Notes under the pieces: model-generated | The model's database searches: none | What the model was told of the DNA's origin: nothing | What the model saw: the letters and a program-made list of their open reading frames with translations, nothing else | Position numbers and translations under genes: made by a program | Source: Dermanyssus gallinae | Taxonomy: Eukaryota; Arthropoda; Arachnida; Mesostigmata; Dermanyssidae | Length of the DNA: 64,000 nt | Direction: 5' to 3' | Assembly: GCA_003439945.1 (NCBI GenBank) | Contig: QVRM01002806.1 | Coordinates: 2,076,501-2,140,500 of the forward strand | Part shown: positions 9,391-21,589 of the stretch, piece by piece | Layout: each line of letters starts with the position of its first letter | Position numbering within the stretch: the stretch's first letter is position 1

Positions 9391-11643
9391 TTAATGCAGG
9401 CACTTTAGCGACTGGCCGGCCCTTAACTGGACTATATTTAAAAATTATCCTATGTGGTAGCCAAAATTAATTACGAAGTAAAGTTATTCACGCACTTGGA
9501 CGTTCACCATAATCACCAGCCACATCACGGGTTTCACTGTTGTGCTTAGATGCTGCTACTCCGTTTAACTGTAATCGATCAGTCGCTCTGGAGCGTGGAA
9601 CGTCCGTTTATGGAAGTTGGAAAATTGTGTTTTCCCAGGCAGTAAGAAACTGTGGAATATATCCAGGAAGTTTTAGGAACTGCACTCTGTCCGTCACGGT
9701 ACAATTTCGCTTTGTGAACGCTACAGAATCACCAATAAAACCACAGCCTTGCGGAGCGCAACAAAACACGTCAACACAGCAGTCGTAAACAGCTGTTCTC
9801 AAATAGGTGGTAGTCTGACAATGTGATGTCTATTTTGCGGCACTAACTTAAATCATGAGGTACTTATTGGTTCAACTTTGGCATGGAACCACAGGCGCGA
9901 AGGCAAGTGACGATGGTTGTGTAACACACCCCCGAAGTCCGTGGCTAATTCACGCGTAATTACTCGGGTCTAGGGGTAGTCCGTGCGCAGTCACTTGCTC
10001 AAGCGGTCTTCCTCAAGCGTAATCGGCGTTCCAGAACGTGGTTTTTATCCAGAAGGCTTAAATTGCCGGAACGGACTAGGCGGAACAAACACAGCACGAA
10101 GTCTTTGAAATGCTATCTTTGTCGAATACGCTTCAAATATTTTAGACAGTTTCCGCAGCAGTAAGGAATTTTTGAGCTCTAAAAAGTTGTCGCCCATAAC
10201 TCGAATTTTTCTCTGTCCATTTCGACAGAGTTTTTATATCAAAAACGACGAAGAGGATCAGTTTTTGAAGCTCTCGAAAATTCTAAAGTCGTTGCGCTTA
10301 CATATATATCTGTTTTGTAAACATAGCTGACTATTCAGAGACAGTTAAGAATTACATCTAACAATTCCAGAAACTTTCTGTTCAAAAATGTATGTATATT
10401 TTTTACATAATAATACAGCCTCTGCTTTTACATAAGCGTTTCTAGCCTGTGACTAAACAGAATTTCTAACCTAGCAAGCGGTAGTCCCTTTTGTATTGAA
10501 TGGGCATCTACCCAGATCCGACAGATAGCTCGGTCAGGTTGTCATCCTGGCGTGACGGCAAAGCCACTTCTACGCATCAAAGTCTGACTTTTATTACATT
10601 GAGTTGGCCGTGAGATGTTAGAGGTTAGGGAGAGACCCAAGGCTCACATACAATAGAGAAAATAAACATACCGTCGTGATCTGCTTTGTCTGAAAGATAC
10701 TTATGCTGGTTACAAGAAGCAGTTGTCTCGCGCCCTTTTGGAGATTTCCGATGCCGGACTCCCATAGAGTCCAGTGTTAACAGGAAAAATATGTTAGCGG
10801 CCGCCAGCTAATAGCGATCATAGTCTGCTAGAGCGGTTGTGTGTTTGTGGAATTCCGTTTGCTCTTCACGTACAGAAGCTCTATGGTGCCACACAAGTGT
10901 GAGAAACATAGAAATCATTTTGATGCATAGTCTGGAACCGTGCAAAAACCGAGAAGCCAGGCTGATTTAAAGAGGCCCCCAAGAGGATGCCAGGAACCGC
11001 GCAAACCTTCGAGACACTCCTCACGCTTGTTTGAAAGTCCCTGCAGCTCTCGAGTGTTAGGGAGCCACCCCCCCTTCTCTACGTCACGCCGACACGCCAC
11101 ACGACCCTGCTCTTCAGGGCCTAGACATGTGCTGTTGAACTGTAGAATACGCGCGGCATCCTAGAAGTTTGCACAAGGGGTCTTAGGCGAGAGGAGTGCA
11201 AGCTCCGCCCGGTGGAGATGCAAGGGCTAGGAGGGCTACCGTCCGATTCGGGGCTGGGAAGAATAAGCCTTTTGCAAATATGCTCAGCGGCCTACTAGCG
11301 GAGGCTTCGACTATAGCAGAGCCTCTGCTAAAGGAGTACCAAGCAGCCCGCGCGTTACTTATACCACTCGTAGTCAAAAGTAAGGTAAACGCGTGAAAGA
11401 AACTTATAGATCCGGTAGAGATGGATCTATGGGGCCTGCTTTACCGGATGATTATGGACAAAATCATCCAACAAGCCTTTGGGCTACCGTAAGGCTACCG
11501 TATGAACGACGCCGTTGCAGGTCTTTTCCTATCTTAATCACTAAGGGCGGGCGGGCAAATACTGATTCCCCTCGAGGAAATTCCCGGCGTAATGCTCGAT
11601 GGGGTAAAGCATGCGTTACTGAAACCCCCCATAAAATAACAGA

Positions 11644-11645
<2 letters not shown>
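9391..11645. other. unannotated stretch
   Basis: No gene or clear repeat recognised. A short open frame at 11,196-11,396 (+) is Ala/Leu-rich and could be a helical ORF1 fragment, but I cannot support it. Confidence 0.4.

Positions 11646-11687
<42 letters not shown>
11646..11687. repeat. (TA)n microsatellite
   Basis: Pure TA run of about 21 units, lying a few tens of bases upstream of a LINE fragment. Confidence 0.95.
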
Positions 11688-11689
<2 letters not shown>

Positions 11690-11729
11690 TACCTGAAAAC
11701 GTACAACACATGACCAATGTGGAGCATTC

Positions 11730-12330
11730 AAAGTATACGTAAAAGCGGTGTCATCCGAGGACTGCAGAAAGCTGCAGGACGCGGTAACCGAGTTTTACAA
11801 GTGATCTGTCTTTTTAATGTGAAATTGTCGGCGGCAAAGTGCGTGGTACTTTATTTTGGTTACGGAGCTACACAATACCATTACTCCATAGGCGGCTATC
11901 GACTTACTCCGAAAAACAATTAATCAGATTTCGATATATACTTTAATCTATTTGAGGTGTACGTACTATATATAACTACATATGCAGCTCCAGTCTGGAA
12001 CCTATGCTTAAAGAAAGATAAGCGATAAAATATGCAGTATACGTTAACGTAGAATTGCATACAAGTGTGGAAAATGAATTGATGACGTCCAGCTTTCCAA
12101 CACATTTAAGAGAATGAGGAAAATTAATGATTGTGTACTCGTTAGTATCGAGCACAGTCAAACTGAACTGACGTTGAGGATGTTCAACGTGATTTATACG
12201 ACCACGCGTCGTGGAATATTCGCCACAAAGTTTGTAGCGACAAAACTGACTCTGAGCCATGTGTTTTCATGAAGGGTTTACTTCCATGGAACAGACAAAA
12301 CATATCCTTGAATAAAATGTATTGTATATA
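11730..12330 (+). mobile_element. CR1/Jockey-like LINE fragment (RT thumb to C-terminus)
   Basis: A plus-strand remnant of the LINE E family. One frame reads LSAAKCVVLYFGYGATQYHY then SIGGY, matching LINE E's LSIHKCGVLHFRHGNARHPY then KIGGQ, the segment after the YADD box. A shifted frame then reads EVYVLYITTYAAPVWNLCLK, matching YVLPLLTYAAPAWFPGLIK of LINE E. A PWN-R string near 12,290 echoes the PWRISR ending of LINEs E and F, followed by gaataaa. Several frameshifts show it is dead. The 5' end is truncated. Confidence 0.7.
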
Positions 12331-12334
12331 TAAT

Positions 12335-14232
12335 ATAATAAGTACATATTGTGTATATAAATAATATAATAATTACACCGTTCAGTAGACTATTCTGTCA
12401 AAAAGAATTCGCCGGCGTTGCCAGCAACTATCCTTTTAAATGACTACATTTTGCTGTTCGCCAGCGCTACTTTTCCTACGATTACTGCTATAGTATCTGT
12501 CATAACTCGAATGCCACTGCTAGCAAATGTAACCACAATAAATACGTAATTACCTATTTAGTAACAGCGACAACAAAGACAACAGCCTCCAAATGTAGTC
12601 GAAGGTGCTGTCGTCATTCGCCGGGGGTATGGACACAGGCATAATATACGTATTAAGGGTAGCTCTACCTCCATTTCGCTTGTTCCACATACCGTAATTG
12701 AAACAGCGATTGAACTAGTTTCTATTTTATCACGAGAGCGTCATCGATACAATTAATTACTAATTCCAGCTCCATTGTATTGGATTATTCTAGTAGAGGC
12801 AAACGTGTGTTGTCAAAAAGCCCCATTAGCTTCTGCGGTAGCCTGCTGATTTTAATAGACGTGAATGAATTTTATCTGGATAGCGCTGTTCCTTTGTAAG
12901 TAGAAAAAGCTATAAATTCTAATTTGCGCAAAATTACAGTTTGCATTGAAATAACGACTGCCTTGACAGCGTAAATTTAGTGCGACAGATTGACTATATG
13001 GTCGTCCTTCGTAGTTTTGCACGTATCGGATAGATCAGTTCATCTGCACCTAATCTGCCGTGGCTATGTGAAACGTGCTGATATATAAATGCCGCACAGG
13101 CTCATCGGAGCAACAACATAATCCTCATTTTCTGCGCTCCTTTTTTTAAAAGAGAAAAAGAGTATTAATTTTTGACAAACTTATCCATATCGACGATGAT
13201 ATATGGATTTTTTACAACAACGCATCTCGCATTAAATGATAGTCAAAACGAGGCAAAAAGTAAAAACCGTGCGCGCAATTTCGACAATAGCCCTTCGCTC
13301 TAAACGATCCCGCTGGCCGTTCATGTGAAGTAAACCATCGTCGAAGACCGCCATGGATTGTGTACCAGTAACACGGCAAAGGAGAGAAACTTATAGAAGA
13401 GTAAACGTGATAAGAAAATTACCTGTCTTCTGTATGTGTGTAATTGTGTGCGCTTGAAACATAGCAAGCCAAAATAATTTTGGGAAACATCTTATGCTCG
13501 TTTTTTAATTAAACATTTAAGCCAACTAAGTGGCGCCAGAGCGCTCACCTATCTTCTCCTGTATAGCGCGAGGCTTTTGTGTATGCGGCAAGAAGGAATC
13601 GCGTTTTCTTAACGTAAACATGTTGAACTCGCCGAAGGACGCTGATTGTCCACATATATTCGGAGTTTGATGTGAGGCCGCTCCCCTTCGCAGTGTTCTC
13701 TATAATAGACTAGAAATATTTGGCCAGAAAGCCGAGCAAACTGATTAGGCGGCCTTCCTTTGGAAGGAAGCAAGCCTAGGCAGGATATCTCCGTCGCCGC
13801 AGCGGCCACTACTTCCAGATTTTCCTTTATGAGCATCTTAGCTATTGTGACGTCTGGGCGCCTTTCCCGGCGTTCCGGGGCGCCCTTCTCATTTGCTATT
13901 AGGGCCCAGTTAGGGTGCTCGGTCAGGAGGGGGGTGCTGTCAAAATAAGCACTGAAACCGCTTATTTAGTGTTCTTAGGCATTAGGATTGCCCTCCATTT
14001 AAAGGACGAAGCATTTCACTATTGTAACTAAAACTGGTAAAACTACTTCGATCTCATGTCTAGCTCAACCAAACGTGATGATAAAAAATGCGAGACACAC
14101 GTCCCGCCATCGCCATGTGGCAACGGTGTACCTATTCGTAAGTGGTTTCCTCTAGTAGCTTCATCTCGCTGCTGCCAGAAGCAACTGCCCGTGTTATGGC
14201 AGCAGGAGCTGCAACAGCCGATCCGTACATAT
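12335..14232. other. unannotated stretch
   Basis: AT-rich sequence without recognisable coding signal or repeat family. Confidence 0.4.
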
Positions 14233-14455
14233 ATATGGGCAACGTAGTCTAGGGGACTAGTGCGCTTCTCATGGTTATCATCTACCGGAGGCGCAGCCAA
14301 TTTAATCCCTGTTTTTGATCAAATTATCTTTAAGAGATGTTACATCTGACCGCTGAGAGTCAGCGACCATACTGCCATAAAAACTGTTGAGGAAACCCTA
14401 GATACTTTAGCATGTCCGTTATGCTGCCGCTCTAAGCGCCCTTGATACAAAAAGG
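14233..14455 (+). mobile_element. SINE-2 copy (tRNA-like SINE, second family)
   Basis: A second SINE family, unrelated to SINE-1 by eye. The head contains TAGTCTAGGGG (14,245-14,255), a perfect box A consensus, followed by gactagtgcgcttctcatgg. Box B is eroded. The body segment catactgccataaaaactg, then ttgaggaaaccctagata, aligns with catgctgccataaagactgc at 60.3 kb. The 3' end in both copies is an acaaaaagg-like string. I see no clear target-site duplication. The other copies are 60,169-60,399 and a fragment at 23,677-23,740. Confidence 0.75.
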
Positions 14456-16430
14456 TGACATGTCAAACAAAAACGAAATCCACCCAATTTATGCATATAT
14501 ACACTTTGTAATTCAAGAAGGCACCGATCATGTCCCAAAATGCGGACAACGTCACGCAAATAATCGTACCATATACATTTTTGTATAAACTAAGCATCGC
14601 TGAACTGTTCCTATAAAACGCTGATATATGAAACGTAAAAAACTTTGAGGACAATTTTGCATTGTTGTTTTATGAGAAGTATTCAAAGCACTAAATGCGT
14701 GTAAATACAGAACGTATAGAAAAAATACCTTACATTCGACGGCACCATAGCTCATCCGGAATTCGTCCACATGCTGAAAAGGGTGCCCTTAGAACGATAA
14801 GCTTAGCGTTTTTATGCCTGAACGATTGACGTTTTATTTGATTTCGTCTATCTACATCGCATTTAAGAATAACAATATATTAGAAAGTGAGAGTCTTTGC
14901 GTGTTGTCCGGTTTCGGATAATTCCAAATCGTGTCTCTTTCTAGTTGTTCTTGTTTTGTACTTATAACGCTCTATCTACGCGTATCTTATTTTGCTCAGA
15001 GAAGATGACTGTCTATATTGTTTAGAATAAAATATGCAAACATGAGGAACAATGCACATTACAGTTCTACAGTTCGGTCACAGAGCGAGCTGCACACGTT
15101 TTATTTGGTAATTATCAACTTTCCCTTTAATAGAAAAAATAAAAGTAATCGTTGACTATGTGTGAGGATAGCACGAGAATACTATGCACATTCTACCAGC
15201 AAGACAAACCTGGTGTTTTTTTTCTATGCGCTCGGGTTGAGGTGGCGATTGATCTGCAAAGTGATATTTCCTTCCAGTCACATGGGACACGGCAAATAGC
15301 GCTACAGGGAGCCGTTATGACAGATGTTCGCAGGCCTTTGGACTTTCTCGACGCTTTCAGCAACATTTGCCTTCGTCGATGCTGTCTGGTTGAGTAATAG
15401 AAACTGGAAATGGAACCCTGCAAAAAACAGTTTTCATCACATCCGTCATCATCAGTGCAGTTTTCCGCATCGCTTAACAACATTTATTTGACACAGACAA
15501 ACGTTTGCTACGTAGGCGCTTTCTACCCGAATAAACACTCGCCTCTTTAACTGAAATGCACTCGGACACAGTACGTCACCACCCGGCAACGGAAATAAAA
15601 ATTAAGACAGGTTTTCAGTTAAATCAATAAAGAGTGCCGCTATTATTATAACGCTGTTGTCACGGTAACATCGATAACCAAATGCCCGGAAATGGCGCGT
15701 AAAGGAGCTAGATGATTTGCTTGCCTTTTGATGGATTCTCCAATAATGTAGCATGCTTGATTACTATTAGATCGGTATTTCGTTAGCCGTTCGTTTGGTT
15801 GGAAGTAACTATTATTCGTCGTTGGACACCGTTATAGCGTGATCATTTATTTTGCGTTTTTTTAGAAATTCAGCGAGCTGGAGTTCTTGCCGATCGACGA
15901 CCAGTAGAATGTGACTATGTCGGAACAATTAAAAGTCGTTTTTGTTGTTATTACTGTTAATGTTGTTGTGGGTCTTACCTGATATGCATACTTCGCCTGT
16001 TTTTTTTTTTTAATTCAGCTCAAAGCTCTGTGTGGGGTACATTGCTGAATCGTAAAAAGGCTGCTAGAGGATGGGAGATATACATAGAAATGTATGTCAA
16101 AACAATGGTTAAATTATTGGTAGAGCTGTTGTTGTTGCCCTTGTTGATGTCGCTTCAATTTTGTTATAGTTGTTGATGTTGTGACTGTCGGTAACGCCGG
16201 TAGTCTTGTGGCGAGTCCGACTCTGTTCGGCCCACATCCAAAGGTGGTGTCCGTTCGTGCGTAACGCATTTCTCCCCTCTATAAACAAAACAAAACTTCT
16301 CACTTTAGTAAATGCTCTTGATACTTGCGAGTTAACCGCAGGTTAAAGCGGCGCTGGAGGTCTTCTATAAAAAGGTATTCTGCCCGTGGTGCTTAACGGA
16401 CGCTGCTAGCCTACATATTTCCACCCCTTT
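14456..16430. other. unannotated stretch
   Basis: No gene recognised. The open frames on both strands at 15.15-15.48 kb overlap each other and match nothing I know. Confidence 0.4.
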
Positions 16431-16439
16431 ACCGGCTTG

Positions 16440-16750
16440 TTTTGAATTCGTTCGTACCCGCAGCCAGATACACCAATCGGTTGTGGCTTCGGTGAACGCC
16501 TATAACCCGTTTAATATACGTTGCCCTCAAACGGTCCAGTTCGTCAAAGCTCGAGGCTCTAAGATGTTCTAGGTTATAGGTTAGGATAGGTTCGATCGCA
16601 TAGCTTGCTGTAGGGGCAACTTTTAGGACAAATCATTTTAAAGCCGTGCTCATTGAGAGGAGTTGTGGATTCTTAGTTTAGTAGATGGCAATCAACGCCT
16701 TAAGGACCCTCTCCTCTATATGTCTTGTGAACGAGATGCCGCTTGGCGTA
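16440..16750 (-). mobile_element. LINE A/B/G-type fragment (RT thumb)
   Basis: The minus-strand translation gives FDELDRLRATYIKRVIGVHR followed by NRLVYLAAGT. This is the same block as FDQLKASFLKKALNVHRTSL followed by NRLVYLLASS in LINE A and HRSTQNRLVYLLGDTPLF in LINE G. Upstream residues resemble the LKVAPTASYGVQ block. Both ends are truncated and a frameshift is likely. No catalytic domain is present. Confidence 0.65.
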
Positions 16751-17150
16751 ATTTTCATATATGCGTTTTTAATTAAGACCAAATATAAAGTTTAAAATTT
16801 AAAGCTCAAAATTACAAACAAATTAAACAAAACTAGACCGATCTTCTCTCGGCAAGTGTTATAATCGACGCCCTGCGCACTCTGCCACCCTTACCTTGAC
16901 GCAGGTGAAACCTGATGCGCATCTGACGAGCGTCGGTAATCTATATACACAAGTACGTTGTTATACACGAGAGTGTACAAACGCACACATATGTAATCCA
17001 CTAGATACAGGACACTACACACACCAGTCACCGTCTATGTGTACACAGCGGCCCCACCGTGCAGCTGATGCTACAGGCATCCTTGTAAGCAATTTAACCT
17101 GTAAACAATCGACCTTCGATGCAACCGATGTTCGATTTTGAGCATTCAAG

Positions 17151-17202
<52 letters not shown>

Positions 17203-17780
17203 TAGATATATATCTATATATATAAATATATCGTTCTCAATGTTGTTATGTTTGTCCGCAATATAAATCTGCAGAGTTTAACCCCAGGTGTAAAATGAAT
17301 ACGTGTCGCAGAAAGATCAACCGCCTGCGCCACAGTTTGTCGGAGGTGCCCCGTCCTATTTTTCTACCCGGTTGTATTTGCGTGTGTGAGTTTTTTTATG
17401 AGTTTTGACCGCTTTGTTGTAATCCGTTCGCTGTTTGCTCTTACACGCAGGCAGAATGAAACGTGCGAGGTCAGCTGAACCCTGAGTTTCGTCCTCGTCG
17501 TGCAAACTAGCTAGGAAAGCCGAAGCAAAACCTGATTTGCCTGTACGGGCGAATGGGACGAAAGTAAAAACGCTTGCATTCAAAAGAGAGACAACAAGAC
17601 AAAATCGAGCGATGGAGAAAGATATATACAGGCTACTTGGCCCATTACGAGCGTCTGAAATATGGCTGTCAGAGCATTAAAAAAAGAAAAAATGTATATA
17701 TATGTGTAAAGAAAGAGAAAGTGTACGTAAAACTCTCTCCGTGTTTATGCTTTGACTGTTGACAGCCATAGTTGCCGCAT
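16751..17780. other. unannotated stretch with a large (TA)n microsatellite
   Basis: A compound TA/GATA microsatellite occupies 17,151-17,231. The remainder shows no recognisable gene. Confidence 0.5.
17151..17231. repeat. compound (TA)n microsatellite
   Basis: About 80 bp of TA with TAAA and GATA interruptions. Confidence 0.95.
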
Positions 17781-17799
17781 GTTAAGTCTGGCAGCTGGC

Positions 17800-18244
17800 C
17801 GTTAGCAGTTCAGTAGCCGGTGGTTCTGTCTAGGCTGGCTGTGGGTAAAGTTCGGTCTGTGCAACAACAACAGCAGCAGCAGCACCATCATCATCATCTA
17901 CAGTGCAGGAAGCAGCAGGGTCGTTGGCAGGACATGCGCCATCATGCAGCTGAAATGTGGACTAGCCTTGTGGTTAGTCGTTGTTGGTTAAGTCTGTAGG
18001 CAGGGAGACAGGCCAGCTGGCTGGCTCGCTGACAGGCTGAACGCTGCTAAGATAAGGACCCTTGTTTAGTTGCCTTCAGCACGCGTGCGTCCATCTGACG
18101 GCTGCCTTCCTTCTGCTGTTGCAGCTGCTGAATGCTGGTGAGCACTGGAGGACGCCCTGGCACGCCCCCAGAAGCGCCGCGTGAAGTGGGAGCAGTCAGG
18201 TGTCGCCTAATTGAACAAAACAAAGTGGGGTAGCGGCGGATCAG

Positions 18245-18302
<58 letters not shown>

Positions 18303-18880
18303 GGGGTAAAGTGAGCCAAAGTGAGAACGGTTGACACATTGCGCCTGCTTGCCAGTCCGGCCAAATATAGGGCATCAAGTAACAACTGGGCGGGTGGGCG
18401 CGCAGACCGACGTCGGCATAGCATCGCTTCTACAGGGGACCTACAGTGGCAGTGGCGGACGAGTTTTAGTTGTTTCGTCGTAGTAGCGTCGTAGCGTAGT
18501 GTAAATGGCGCTAGTAACACTGGTGGTGGTAAGCGGTAAACGGCGCACCGTCTCGTCGACAAGCTGGCTCGCGACGACCGCTACGATCGTTCTCTTCTAT
18601 GACTCTCTGTCTTTCGTGTGGAATACGTATGGCTGGACACTCGTGTATGCAGCATCTAGCAGCATTTGTTATCTCTAACAAGGGGCTTCCCGCTCGTCTG
18701 CCTCGTGCGGTTCTTGCAATCGCATGCTGCAAGCCGGCGACGACGGCGACGACGACGGCGTTAAGTGGTGAGTCGCAGTCGAAGATCCGAGTGCGCCTCG
18801 AATACCCCCACACCCGCTCGCTCCCCTCCTCGATTCGGTTTTAAACCGACCTAAACGTCGTTCTGGCATCCGGCGATGCG
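17800..18880. other. GC-rich, CpG-containing stretch
   Basis: Base composition here is visibly richer in G, C and CpG than the flanks. It includes CAA/CAG and CAT triplet runs at 17,864-17,897 and CGACGG repeats near 18,736. Open frames exist on both strands (for example minus 18,047-18,562 and plus 18,599-18,844), but none resembles a protein I know. A gtgagt word at 18,767 could be a splice donor. A host promoter or first exon is possible; this is inference from composition only. Confidence 0.3.
18245..18302. repeat. (AC)n(AT)n(AG)n compound microsatellite
   Basis: Three dinucleotide runs in succession. Confidence 0.95.
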
Positions 18881-21589
18881 CACCAGCTCAACTCGACAAA
18901 TGCCCGTACGCGGGCGGATATGCGGGGGGGGGTCTTTGAGGTCGGAGCAAATGGTCTGCTTTGAGGTCGCGTTGCAAATGGTCGCATGTCTAATGTGACA
19001 CGTAACAGCGACAACGCATGTGGCTGGCTTGGCTAAGGCATCGAATCCAAACAAAGAAGGACATTGTCATGACAACCACGGCTTCACGAACTGCTTAGAA
19101 CTGCTGGATCTATTTAATACTGCTTCAGTAGTTTGTTGCATGCGTTGTCTGCCGAAGAGAGAAAGAGAGAAACCATGTATAGCAAATACGAATATGCCAT
19201 AGTTCGACAATAGGAGCTAATTAATTAAGCATACGATTTAAGCCACTAAATGTCAAATGTTTCTACAAACAAGTACATAAGCTGCGTGTTTAGCTTTTAA
19301 GTGTGCGTTGCCATCCGACGAGTCTTTTTTTAAGCCCCAACAAAATGAAAAATCGCCACTATCGCTTTCATTTGTACAACCAGGGGTTGTTTTTACAAGC
19401 CCATAGATAACATATAGTAAATTATTCCGTCGGTTGGCACTTTATATTGTGATACCGATATTGTGACATCAATGACATGCAGCGCCTTGTGAAAGTAAAT
19501 TCGAATGCATTTTACACGACTCGCTACTAAACTTACCAAGAAGCAAAAAAGTCAAACTTTTTTTTTTTAATTTAACAATGAGCAAATCATAATAATGGGT
19601 ATCACATGCATTGCGCAAATTGTTTAATTTTCTAATATATTTCGTCTAAATAATTAAGCTTTCATTTAAGGCCACAAAATCATTGTAGCACACTAGTGTC
19701 CCTTACATGCCAGTGGTCAATTTCTGTGGCATATGTTCTTAGCGTTTTTTTAATGTTATGTGTCTTTGCCCACCAGAGGCCACGACCACTGGAACTGTAG
19801 GCGCTTCATAAACTTTTTCGCGTGCGAGACGGATAACTGCTAGGAAACTGCAGATAAACTTCGTGCAAGGCCTAGTATGTAATTACTCTGTAAGATGGGC
19901 AGAGTGTCTCTGCCAGTAACTTTGAGATTTAAGCTTCTGGACACAGCTGCAGTGAGCCACTCCAAAAAAAACACTTTTTTCAACTTCAAACATTCACACG
20001 AATTTCAAGTATGAATTCTGCTGTTCCGTACAGGAGGATTATAAATCTGTACCGACATATACCCTTGCTGTCTCGTTTCATAGTATATAGTTGTTGTTTC
20101 GAAAACAGTCCTTAGCGGCTTGTCACCTGTCCAAGTAGATCTTCTGCTTACCCCTGATCTTATAAATTGCTTCAATATCTTAGCACTGCTCCGGTAAAAT
20201 ATGATCATACCGCTTATTAATTTAAAGCTCTAGTTTAAACTCCACGCCTCCAATGATCGAGGATCAACTTGAGTACAATAAAATTAATCTTTATTTCAAC
20301 GCAAGGCGTTTTATTTCTTCCGCGATTGCGGCAGTTTTTGTGGCAGGTATCGTAAATGTATCGACTGCTATCGACTTCACATACTTCTCCCACTCACACA
20401 ACGTTCTCTCGTATACTACTCAACATTGAGTTGCAGCTAAGCACCTGTCCTCCTGTTGTCTTTATTCTAAACTATGCGCCGGGCGCGCATAGCTCAAGCT
20501 ACCAAAAGACATGGCAGTGTCCATAAAAAGCTGCAACAAGCTGTCAATAACGTTGCACGTTGGAGTGCAGAAAAGCATATGCAGCCCTCACTCAGAAAAA
20601 AAGTGTTGCCGTAGGATATTGCAACCGGGACTTTGATTATACAGTAAACTTTGACGTGCTTCCCCATCACCACGGTACGAGGGGGTCCAGTTTATAGCCA
20701 ATTTTAACTTTTGTGGTAATACGCTGCGTGGTGCAAATTAAACTAGCTTGGATTTAGTTGACACTTGCTTTACGTGTCTTGTTATATATGTAATACCCGC
20801 GAGAAGTGTACAAAGCTCTGGCGATCAGCAAGCTATTGTTCCGCCCTTTCGGATAGAAGCCTTACGAAAACCTACCTCAGCTTGCCTGCAAATGAGCAGT
20901 AATATTTTTGAATAAGACTTCACTTGTGAAGGTATTACGACGTACATATTACCCCTTACGTGGTGATGGTCTATAGGCGAAAATATGTGGGCCTTATTTC
21001 AGATACAGCGGGCCTACTTTACAAACTAGTAGTTGTTTGACGATTTGATCAGATCGAACGGTCTTATGTGATTTCGAAAGCCGTCGTGCACACGTTGGCA
21101 AGCAACCTCTTTGTCTGGCACAATGCCAACTAGATCCATCTAAACGGTCCCCGTCACTATTTCGTGCACCTGAAAGTTTAAAACTAATATAGTCGCTAAC
21201 TTTAGTTTCCACACAGCTGTCATCCCGCCTCATCGCATTGTTTTCAGAGGTTCTTTCAGCTACTTGTGTACAATCGCTCGAGTCCACTGGCTGACTGATT
21301 AGTCAGCTATTTGCATGCATTTGTTTGAGCCACTGGCCGCATATAGTGGCCGACAAATTTGGTTATCTGCAGGAAATCATACTCTTCCATATGAACAATG
21401 GTTGACGGGAAGATAGTGTTCGAGAAGAAAGGAAGGGCCGGCGAGAAAGTTGTACACTCAAGACTACCCCGATCACCGGAAACCCCCGAAAACGAAGTTA
21501 GCTGCGTTGGCTTGTAATAAGTTGAGACTACATCGAGAGAAGAGTCAGCTGTTGGAAATGAAACACCGTCATTTGGATTGAGACCGGTA
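18881..21589. other. unannotated stretch
   Basis: Mostly AT-rich. No coding signal, RNA gene or repeat family recognised. The 97-codon minus frame at 20,994-21,287 resembles nothing I know. Confidence 0.4.
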
